Positions 7,024 through 11,624 of a DNA stretch of 33,991 bases are shown here, piece by piece. The notes beneath the pieces are model-generated. The model saw only the letters and a program-made list of their open reading frames with translations, ran no database searches and was not told the origin of the DNA. Position 1 is the stretch's first letter; each line of letters opens with the position of its first letter. The stretch covers positions 1 through 33,991 of IMG/VR virus record IMGVR_UViG_3300036770_000781. The stretch is one strand, 5' to 3'. Position numbers and translations under genes: made by a program. This DNA comes from a virus.

Positions 7024-7025
7024 GG

Positions 7026-7619
7026 TCATTCTCCTTTGCTGGTTGATAAAGGTACTGCTGGGTTTTGTGTGCTGGCACACAAACTGGTTGGGTCACGCCC
7101 GTTTAGGCGTGCCACTTTTATCTGGTCTCGTTGTGAGCGTAGCGCGTGCGTCTTTTCTTCTAGGTTCTCGATGTAGTCATCGGGTTTGCTTGAGCGTCTG
7201 GCGTAGCGTAGGTGTTCGCTGGTTTTCCGCAATTGTTCTGCGGTGTCTTTTAGCATAGCTTGGTACTGCGCCTCGTAGCGTTCAGCCCGTGCCTTGGCCT
7301 GTTTTTGTTTGCGGCTGGCTTTGCCCTTGGCATAGTGTGCCTCGACCTTGGCTTGGATTTTTAGGGGATTGGCACCCTCGTTGACGAGGCGTTTGCGTAG
7401 TTCTTCAGGGGAGAGGTCGCTTGGCTTTCTTCTTTTTTGACACCCGTTGCACAGTTTCCCCTCGTAAAGGATGGGGCGTTTTAGCTCAGGGTTCTTAGTC
7501 CAGTTGCGTGATTCGGACAGCGTTGCCCGTCTTGTGAAGTCCGCAATTGGTTTGAGAGTGTGACAGCCAGAACAGTATGCACCGTCTGGTTTGTCGGGGT
7601 AGCGTATGTAGTAATCCAT
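7026..7619 (-). CDS. Zinc-finger protein with coiled coil, 197 aa
   Basis: The N-terminal 65 residues hold two CxxC pairs (C16-C19 and C57-C60) with a basic stretch between. This layout is common to phage zinc ribbons and to the metal-binding part of endonuclease VII-like or HNH proteins. No catalytic His-Asn-His set is visible. Residues about 75-175 are charged and helical (KIQAKVEAHYAKGKASRKQK, then AMLKDTAEQLRK), suggesting a coiled coil. The C-terminus LCASTQ is encoded by palindrome A copy 2. ATG 7619 is chosen over 7688 by context, and its ribosome site (AAGGGCAG) is weak. Confidence 0.68.
   Translation of the reverse strand: MDYYIRYPDKPDGAYCSGCHTLKPIADFTRRATLSESRNWTKNPELKRPILYEGKLCNGCQKRRKPSDLSPEELRKRLVNEGANPLKIQAKVEAHYAKGKASRKQKQAKARAERYEAQYQAMLKDTAEQLRKTSEHLRYARRSSKPDDYIENLEEKTHALRSQRDQIKVARLNGRDPTSLCASTQNPAVPLSTSKGE
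7047..7061. repeat. 15-base direct repeat, copy 1 (TAAAGGTACTGCTGG)
   Basis: This is identical to 8145-8159. Both copies lie just upstream of a leftward ribosome site and gene start, so they look like duplicated gene-boundary sequence. Confidence 0.6.
7066..7081. promoter_or_regulatory. Palindrome A copy 2, TGTGTGCTGGCACACA
   Basis: This copy is identical to copies 3 and 5, flanked by TTT and AA. It lies in the last codons of the zinc-finger gene, 43-58 bases upstream of the start at 7023. Confidence 0.75.
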
Positions 7620-7936
7620 GGTTCTGCCCTTAAAAAAGTGTCCAGCAATTCCGAAAGTGTCCAGCGGTAGTGGACGCATTTTCTCCATATGGGTACTGGG
7701 TTTGAGTGGGTTGCGTCAAGATGTACACCATTTTTCAAGTATACACCAAGGGAGACAGTCCAGCCAAGAAAAAGTGTCCAGAAGTCCATAGACCTATATA
7801 TATAATTATTTTTATTTTTATTTATATATATATAGGTAGGCGCAAAGTGGACGCCACTAGAATTGGCGCGGGTTTGGGAGAAGTAAGGGCGCAGGACAGT
7901 TGCGGAATAGTGGGACAAATGTCCCACGCCCTTTTT
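7620..7936. other. Origin-like non-coding region with GTCCAG repeats and A/T dyad
   Basis: No convincing gene lies here. GTCCAG occurs in the same orientation at 7640, 7659, 7758 and 7776 (18-19 base spacing within each pair). AAAGTGTCCAG surrounds three of them, and inverted TGGAC lies at 7671 and 7848. A 13-base inverted repeat (7792-7804 with 7825-7837) encloses a run that is pure A/T from 7795 to 7834. A small AGTGG-ACG-CCACT dyad follows at 7846-7858. Repeats plus an easily melted A/T segment resemble replication origins or complex promoters. Confidence 0.5.
7910..7936 (+). terminator. Candidate rightward intrinsic terminator
   Basis: GTGGGACA-AA-TGTCCCAC (7910-7927) is a perfect eight-base dyad, followed after GCC by CTTTTTT on the plus strand. 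In RNA the stem would be six or seven bases with a small loop. The U-tract faces rightward, opposite to all neighbouring genes, so it may end an antisense or small RNA. Confidence 0.4.
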
Positions 7937-7952
7937 TGTGTGCTGGCACACA
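7937..7952. promoter_or_regulatory. Palindrome A copy 3, TGTGTGCTGGCACACA
   Basis: This copy is flanked by TTTTT and AAAA. It lies between the stop of the 52-aa gene (7959) and the origin-like region, adjacent to the rightward terminator-like dyad. Confidence 0.75.
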
Positions 7953-7958
7953 AAAGAT

Positions 7959-8117
7959 CTAGTCATCCTCCTTTAAACGCCACTCAAGGCCACTCTTCCA
8001 GTCTCTACGGGGCTGGAACTCCCTTCTTAATACCTGCTCTACCTTGTGGCGGCGAAGCCCGCCATGGGTCTTTCTGACCCCTTGCTGAGGGGATGTGGGT
8101 TTCTTGGTTTTAGACAT
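7959..8117 (-). CDS. Hypothetical basic protein, 52 aa
   Basis: This is a small Lys/Arg-rich protein (MSKTKKPTSPQQGVRKTHGG at the N-terminus, ending WKSGLEWRLKEDD). The high charge suggests possible nucleic-acid binding, but no family is recognised. ATG 8117 is preferred over 8201 because AAGGAG lies 7 bases upstream and the longer frame would cover the neighbouring 45-aa gene. Its leader (8124-8137) repeats the leader of the next upstream gene. Confidence 0.65.
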   Translation of the reverse strand: MSKTKKPTSPQQGVRKTHGGLRRHKVEQVLRREFQPRRDWKSGLEWRLKEDD

Positions 8118-8123
8118 GGTAGT

Positions 8124-8137
8124 TCTCCTTAGGTTGT
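8124..8137. repeat. 14-base direct repeat, copy 1 (leader)
   Basis: TCTCCTTAGGTTGT at 8124-8137 is identical to 8289-8302. Read leftward both are ACAACCTAAGGAGA, a duplicated ribosome-site leader. Confidence 0.6.
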
Positions 8138-8143
8138 GGGTGA

Positions 8144-8281
8144 TTAAAGGTACTGCTGGTCTTGCCGCTTGAGTAAACGCCAAGCAACGAAGATTGACCA
8201 CAGGCTATAGCGCCGGTACAGACAATAGGCTAGCCCTTGTGAGCGAAGTGAGTCACGAATAACGAAGATGCTGGTGCGCAT
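8144..8281 (-). CDS. Hypothetical Arg-rich protein, 45 aa
   Basis: The frame from ATG 8281 encodes MRTSIFVIRDSLRSQGLAYC followed by LYRRYSLWSIFVAWRLLKRQ and DQQYL. It alternates aromatic or hydrophobic residues with arginines, so an amphipathic membrane-associating helix is likely. AAGGAG lies about 8 bases upstream, within a leader shared with its neighbour, and the gene fits exactly between its neighbours. It is unrecognised; the start and spacing are the main evidence. Confidence 0.6.
   Translation of the reverse strand: MRTSIFVIRDSLRSQGLAYCLYRRYSLWSIFVAWRLLKRQDQQYL
8145..8159. repeat. 15-base direct repeat, copy 2
   Basis: This is identical to 7047-7061 and lies at the end of the 45-aa gene upstream of the 52-aa gene. 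Confidence 0.6.
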
Positions 8282-8288
8282 GGTTGAA

Positions 8289-8302
8289 TCTCCTTAGGTT
8301 GT
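8289..8302. repeat. 14-base direct repeat, copy 2 (leader)
   Basis: This is the second copy of the ACAACCTAAGGAGA leader, ahead of the 45-aa gene start at 8281. Confidence 0.6.
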
Positions 8303-8309
8303 TGGTGGG

Positions 8310-8486
8310 TTAAATCCATTCGCCGTCAACGCGCACAAGTTCGCCGAATGTGGCTTTGTGCTCAGCTTTGAGGCGGTGCAGGGTTTCAAGGGCTTTGCCG
8401 AGGTCATCGTCATTGCCCCATTGGCTTGCGTTGATGTAGTTGGCGTAAGCGGCGTTGACCGCTTGGATAGAGGTTTGGTAGTTCAT
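8310..8486 (-). CDS. Hypothetical protein, 58 aa
   Basis: The protein starts MNYQTSIQAVNAAYANYINA, continues through a helix (DLGKALETLHRLKAEHKATF) and ends VRVDGEWI. It is probably a two-helix hairpin. No family is recognised. AAGGAG lies about 8 bases before ATG 8486, and an intrinsic terminator for the upstream gene lies immediately before that site. The gene therefore needs readthrough or its own promoter, for which I see no clear -35/-10 pair. Confidence 0.65.
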   Translation of the reverse strand: MNYQTSIQAVNAAYANYINASQWGNDDDLGKALETLHRLKAEHKATFGELVRVDGEWI

Positions 8487-8499
8487 GGTTGATTCTCCT

Positions 8500-8531
8500 T
8501 AAGAAAAGAAAAAGGGCGACCGAAGTCGCCC
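8500..8531 (-). terminator. Leftward intrinsic terminator with UUCG tetraloop
   Basis: The leftward RNA reads GGGCGAC-UUCG-GUCGCCC followed by UUUUUCUUUUCUU. The seven-base G/C stem and pyrimidine-rich tail make a textbook terminator after the 149-aa gene. Confidence 0.85.
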
Positions 8532-8539
8532 CGTGGGTT

Positions 8540-8555
8540 TGTGTGCTAGCACACA
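8540..8555. promoter_or_regulatory. Palindrome A copy 4, TGTGTGCTAGCACACA
   Basis: This is the fully symmetric version (centre TA). It lies between the stop of the 149-aa gene (8558) and its terminator, 54-69 bases upstream of the 58-aa gene start. Confidence 0.75.
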
Positions 8556-8557
8556 GA

Positions 8558-9007
8558 TTACTTCAAATTAAGCATGAGAGCGGCACGCTCTGCGGCGCTC
8601 AGGTCATAAATCGCTTTGAGTAACTCGGATACGCGCTGTGTCTTGCGTGGAGTTACCTTGGGCTCTTTCTTCTGCGCTTTGTTGGTGTTGCCTGAGCCTG
8701 ATACTAAGCCGGTTGATGCGACCAATGCCCGAAAGCGTGAAGTCGCTGTGTCATGCCTAGCATCACCATCATAGAAAGCAATGGTGCCGGTTCTGGTATA
8801 CCTCGCTTCGCACTTGTAATGCTTAGCGATTGGTTCGGCTACATCTTGCATCAAGTATGTCCATTGGGCCTCGGGCTTTCTCCGCTTGTTGACCTCGACA
8901 AAAATGTCAAGAATCAATTGCTCCCGATCAAGACAGAGCTTGTCAAGATCTGCGGAAAAAGAAACCACGCGAACCGCGATGGGTTGGTTGTTGATATTGA
9001 GTTTCAT
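8558..9007 (-). CDS. Hypothetical protein, 149 aa (first leftward gene)
   Basis: This is the first gene after the leftward promoter region, so it is likely expressed early. Residues 1-90 form a mixed domain (LNINNQPIAVRVVSFSADLD; TYLMQDVAEPIAKHYKCEAR). A basic linker follows (TNKAQKKEPKVTPRKTQR), and the C-terminal helical segment is VSELLKAIYDLSAAERAALM. The basic middle could contact nucleic acid. No family is recognised. ATG 9007 has AGAGGA 7 bases upstream; the longer frame to 9055 would be encoded by palindrome A copy 5 and is rejected. Confidence 0.7.
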   Translation of the reverse strand: MKLNINNQPIAVRVVSFSADLDKLCLDREQLILDIFVEVNKRRKPEAQWTYLMQDVAEPIAKHYKCEARYTRTGTIAFYDGDARHDTATSRFRALVASTGLVSGSGNTNKAQKKEPKVTPRKTQRVSELLKAIYDLSAAERAALMLNLK

Positions 9008-9021
9008 AGCAGTTTCCTCTC

Positions 9022-9037
9022 TGTGTGCTGGCACACA
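9022..9037. promoter_or_regulatory. Palindrome A copy 5, TGTGTGCTGGCACACA
   Basis: This copy lies directly upstream of the ribosome site of the 149-aa gene, 15-30 bases before its ATG. It is flanked by AAAA on one side. Confidence 0.75.
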
Positions 9038-9107
9038 AAACGGTGTTTGCCACACGACGGGAGTGTGGCTTTCCCATCGGCAGAGACATCCCCTACCGAC
9101 AACTATA

Positions 9108-9127
9108 TTTTACCATGTGAGGTAAAA
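9108..9127. promoter_or_regulatory. Inverted repeat TTTTACC-N6-GGTAAAA
   Basis: Seven-base arms lie around ATGTGA, about 100 bases upstream of the first leftward gene. On the minus strand a TATAGT hexamer lies just downstream with TTGCCT 19 bases before it. This is a weak promoter candidate whose spacer would contain the dyad. Confidence 0.4.
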
Positions 9128-9250
9128 GGCAACTTCCCAAACTTCAAGATTATGCGAGTTTTGCGGAACCCACCCACCCGGCACCCCCTATATCTGACAG
9201 CGACGGACGAGTGACCAAGAACAGTGTTTCGCAGCCGCAAATCGCAACTG

Positions 9251-9272
9251 TCAAATTTTCTATAAAAATCCG
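9251..9272. repeat. 22-base direct repeat, copy 1
   Basis: This is identical to 9356-9377. On the minus strand it includes the TATAGA -10 hexamer, but here no -35 match lies 17 bases upstream. Confidence 0.75.
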
Positions 9273-9351
9273 AACCCACCACACTTTAACGCGCATAAAT
9301 TTGCGCTTACCCCTCTTTACTGCGCATAAATAAAGCAAAGGAGGGAAACAT

Positions 9352-9399
9352 ATGCTCAAATTTTCTATAAAAATCCGCATAACCATTGTCAAAAAATAG
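9352..9399 (+). CDS. Possible 15-aa leader peptide
   Basis: ATG 9352 is preceded by AAAGGAGG at 7 bases, one of the best ribosome sites in the window. It opens a frame of 15 codons (MLKFSIKIRITIVKK) before TAG. The peptide is basic and amphipathic. It is oriented toward the head genes but overlaps the leftward promoter. It may be a leader peptide or a chance frame in regulatory DNA. Confidence 0.25.
   Translation: MLKFSIKIRITIVKK
9356..9377. repeat. 22-base direct repeat, copy 2
   Basis: This is the exact second copy, 105 bases from the first. It contains the -10 hexamer of the leftward promoter. Confidence 0.75.
9364..9392 (-). promoter_or_regulatory. Leftward sigma70-type promoter
   Basis: On the minus strand TTGACA (9392-9387) and TATAGA (9369-9364) are separated by exactly 17 bases, with an A/T-rich spacer end. 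Transcription would start near 9357 and run to the first leftward gene with a leader of about 350 bases. Confidence 0.7.
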
Positions 9400-9412
9400 A
9401 CAGCGGCAACCC

Positions 9413-9442
9413 AAAAAAAAGCCCCCGCCTGTGAACGGGGGC
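9413..9442 (-). terminator. Leftward intrinsic terminator upstream of the leftward promoter
   Basis: GCCCCCG-N8-CGGGGGC (9421-9442) is preceded on the plus strand by eight A residues, giving a U-tract in leftward RNA. No leftward gene lies to its right in the window, so it may insulate the leftward promoter from antisense transcription through the head genes. It lacks a rightward U-tract. Confidence 0.7.
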
Positions 9443-9473
9443 ATAAGGAGGAGAATACAGAAAGGAGAAACGC

Positions 9474-9488
9474 TTGTGTTGCACACAA
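9474..9488. promoter_or_regulatory. Palindrome A variant, TTGTGT-TGC-ACACAA
   Basis: Outer arms match palindrome A but the centre is three bases instead of four, so the two halves are one base closer. It overlaps the possible -35 of the rightward promoter, 40 bases upstream of the terminase gene. Confidence 0.55.
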
Positions 9489-9506
9489 ACGCATGATAAG
9501 TATAAA
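9479..9506 (+). promoter_or_regulatory. Candidate rightward (late) promoter
   Basis: TATAAA (9501-9506) lies 16 bases after TTGCAC (9479-9484). The -35 match is weak. It is the best A/T-rich candidate ahead of the head operon and overlaps the palindrome A variant, a position suitable for repression or activation. Confidence 0.4.
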
Positions 9507-9527
9507 CTAAATTAGAGGACTTACAAT

Positions 9528-10115
9528 ATGCTCGAACACCTACAAGAATCCGCGCCCCCACCGGAGGTACTTAACGTGCCCCTGGAAACTTTTTTGCCTA
9601 TGAAAAAAGCAAACGCCGAGCAAATTCTTGAAGCGCAGATCAATACAAGCGACTGGTTAACAGAGCTGGGCGCCAAAACCGAGGAAGAGATTCTTACGGA
9701 AATGGATCATCAGCGGGTCACGGAGGCGTTTAAAGATTCATTAGTGGATCAAGAGAAAGCGAAAACCAGCCTGACCCAGATCAAGACGCCTGCTGCAGTA
9801 CAGCGCTTGGTGGGGATGTTGACGGCCTACGACTGGCAGTTTGTGGAGCAGGCGCAGCATATACGTGGGATGGCGGTGGCAAAGATATTGGAAGAGACTG
9901 ACCACCCTGATGCCCGAATACGCCTAAAGGCACTTGAACTGCTGGGCAAGGTGACTGAGGTCGGGCTTTTCACAGAACGCATTGAGATTAAGAAATCGGA
10001 TTTAAGCGACGTGGAGCTGGATGAGCGGATTAAACAAAAGCTAGACGCCCTGCACAAGACGATTGAAGTCGAAGCCGAAGAGGTTGAGACCATTGAAGAT
10101 GAAGAGAATGACTGA
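9528..10115 (+). CDS. Terminase small subunit (probable), 195 aa
   Basis: The position directly before the large terminase and the helical, acidic make-up indicate the DNA-recognition subunit of the packaging motor. The middle helices (AAVQRLVGMLTAYDWQFVEQ; RIRLKALELLGKVTEVGLFT) resemble the oligomerisation core of small terminases, and the tail is strongly acidic (EVEAEEVETIEDEEND). A classical N-terminal helix-turn-helix is not obvious. AGAGGA lies about 8 bases before ATG 9528. The gene overlaps terL by 8 bases (ATGACTGA), implying coupling. Confidence 0.7.
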   Translation: MLEHLQESAPPPEVLNVPLETFLPMKKANAEQILEAQINTSDWLTELGAKTEEEILTEMDHQRVTEAFKDSLVDQEKAKTSLTQIKTPAAVQRLVGMLTAYDWQFVEQAQHIRGMAVAKILEETDHPDARIRLKALELLGKVTEVGLFTERIEIKKSDLSDVELDERIKQKLDALHKTIEVEAEEVETIEDEEND

Positions 10116-11616
10116 CGCTGAGTTGCAGGCGCTGCTTAAAAGCATGACGCCGCAGCAAAAGCTTGAATTTCTCGAAGAACTGGAAGAACAAGAACGCCGC
10201 CTACGGCTGCGTAACGCCCGAGGCGATATGATTTCCTTTGCAAAGGAGGTGTATCCTGGGTTTAAAGAGGGTGCGCACCACAGGAAACTGGCGAAGATTT
10301 TTGCGGACGTGGCTTCCGGTAAGAAAAAGAGGGTGATTATCAACATTGCCCCCCGTATGGGTAAGTCAGAGTTTGCTTCTTATCTGTTTCCGGCGTGGTT
10401 TTTAGGGCAGTACCCCGAGCAAAAGATTATTATGGCGACCCACACCGCCGGATTGTCGGAAGATTTTGGCCGAAGAGTGCGAAATCTCATTGAAGGAGAG
10501 GACTATGCGCAGGTTTTCCCCGGCACAAAGGTGGCTGATGACCAGAAAGCAGCAGGTAAATGGTCAACAAACGAGGGCGGACAATATTATGCGGTGGGTG
10601 TGGGTGGTGCACTTGCAGGACGTGGTGCCGATTTGTTTGTTATTGATGACCCACATTCCGAACAGGATATAAAAGCCAATTCCAGAGCCACATTTGACAA
10701 TGCCTGGTCGTGGTTTCAGACCGGACCGCTGCAGCGGTTGATGCCGGGGGGCCGAATTATCGTGGTAATGACACGATGGAGCCTGGTGGACTTAACTGGG
10801 CGGCTTCTCAGCTTTCAAGCACGCAACCCTGACGCAGATCCTTGGGAGATTGTGGAACTTCCGGCTATCCTTTTTGAAGATTCTGAGAAAGAAAAAAGCC
10901 TTTGGCCCGAGCAGTGGCCCTTGGAGCAGTTAAAACAGAAGAAGATGGCGATGGACCCCCGGTATTGGAACGCCCAGTACATGCAGCAGCCCACGCTAGA
11001 CTCGGCGGCGTTTATTAAGCGAAGCCACTGGCGGATATGGGAGGCAGAAGACCCACCGTCATGCGATTTTATTATTCAGTCCTGGGATACGGCGCACGAA
11101 GCCAAGACAACCGCTGACTATACGGCGTGTACAACCTGGGGCATTTGGTACAACGAAGAAGAGAACAATCGACCCAGTATTATCCTTCTGGATGCTTTTA
11201 AAGATAGAATGGAGTTTCCCGAATTAAAGGAAACAGCCTTTAAACAATGGAAAGAGTGGGAGCCTGATGCGTTTCTAGTGGAGAAAAAAGCTGCTGGCGC
11301 TCCATTAATTCAAGAATTACGCCGCATGGGGATACCTGTTGACGAATTTACCCCAAGCCGGGGCAACGATAAGATTACACGGGTTAACGCAGTATCTGAT
11401 TTATTTGCCAGTGGGTGCGTATGGGCACCTGATACACGATGGGCGCGGGACGTGATTGAGGAGATTGTGGCGTTTCCGGTTGGAGAGCACGACGACTACG
11501 TGGACACCATGACCCAGGCACTGTTACGCTTTAGAAATGGGGGGTTTATTACACTCCCTAGCGACGAGCAGGACGAACCAATGTACTTTCGTAGCCGCAA
11601 GGCGGCATACTACTAG
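10108..11616 (+). CDS. terL: Terminase large subunit, 502 aa
   Basis: This is the packaging ATPase and nuclease. Walker A is APRMGKSE (residues 81-88) and Walker B with catalytic acid is LFVIDDPHSE (176-185). The C-terminal RNase H-like nuclease has its first Asp in SWDTAHEAKTTADYTA, a second acidic site near DAFKDRMEFPELK, and the final Asp pair in DDYVDTMTQALLRF. Length is normal. ATG 10108, overlapping the small-subunit stop, is preferred; ATG 10099 and TTG 10063 are in frame, and the ribosome site is weak for all three, so coupling probably drives translation. Confidence 0.93.
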   Translation: MTDAELQALLKSMTPQQKLEFLEELEEQERRLRLRNARGDMISFAKEVYPGFKEGAHHRKLAKIFADVASGKKKRVIINIAPRMGKSEFASYLFPAWFLGQYPEQKIIMATHTAGLSEDFGRRVRNLIEGEDYAQVFPGTKVADDQKAAGKWSTNEGGQYYAVGVGGALAGRGADLFVIDDPHSEQDIKANSRATFDNAWSWFQTGPLQRLMPGGRIIVVMTRWSLVDLTGRLLSFQARNPDADPWEIVELPAILFEDSEKEKSLWPEQWPLEQLKQKKMAMDPRYWNAQYMQQPTLDSAAFIKRSHWRIWEAEDPPSCDFIIQSWDTAHEAKTTADYTACTTWGIWYNEEENNRPSIILLDAFKDRMEFPELKETAFKQWKEWEPDAFLVEKKAAGAPLIQELRRMGIPVDEFTPSRGNDKITRVNAVSDLFASGCVWAPDTRWARDVIEEIVAFPVGEHDDYVDTMTQALLRFRNGGFITLPSDEQDEPMYFRSRKAAYY

Positions 11617-11624
11617 GAGCCATT

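Larger units (their letters stand above)
9008..9527. other. Non-coding control region between leftward and rightward arms
   Basis: About 520 bases without a convincing gene separate the two arms. From left to right it holds palindrome A copy 5, CCACAC-N7-GTGTGG (9050-9068), an A/T-flanked dyad (9108-9127), the first copy of a 22-base repeat, two GCGCATAAAT repeats (9291 and 9322) and a leftward promoter with the second 22-base copy. A leftward terminator, two Shine-Dalgarno-like AAGGAG runs without long frames, and the palindrome variant with the rightward promoter complete it. Confidence 0.7.

Noticed and set aside
7481-8077. Frames crossing the origin-like region on both strands (7481-7966 minus, 7706-8077 plus)
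   Set aside because: They run through the pure A/T dyad and the palindrome, giving low-complexity Ile/Tyr runs, lack good ribosome sites, and overlap better genes.
5448-9488. CRISPR array from the repeated palindrome
   Set aside because: Spacing is 450 to 1600 bases with genes between copies; there are no regular spacers and no cas genes.
9436-9500. Gene start after the two AAGGAG runs (start codons near 9475)
   Set aside because: Frames from TTG or GTG stop within 6-13 codons and overlap the promoter and palindrome variant.
9150-9561. Minus-strand frames 9150-9494 and 9307-9561
   Set aside because: They cross a strong terminator, the promoter and the repeats, and their starts have no convincing leftward ribosome site.
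10063-10107. Upstream TTG start for the large terminase
   Set aside because: It would add a basic 15-residue extension read through the small-subunit gene and has no ribosome site; ATG 10108 overlaps the small-subunit stop as expected for coupled genes.
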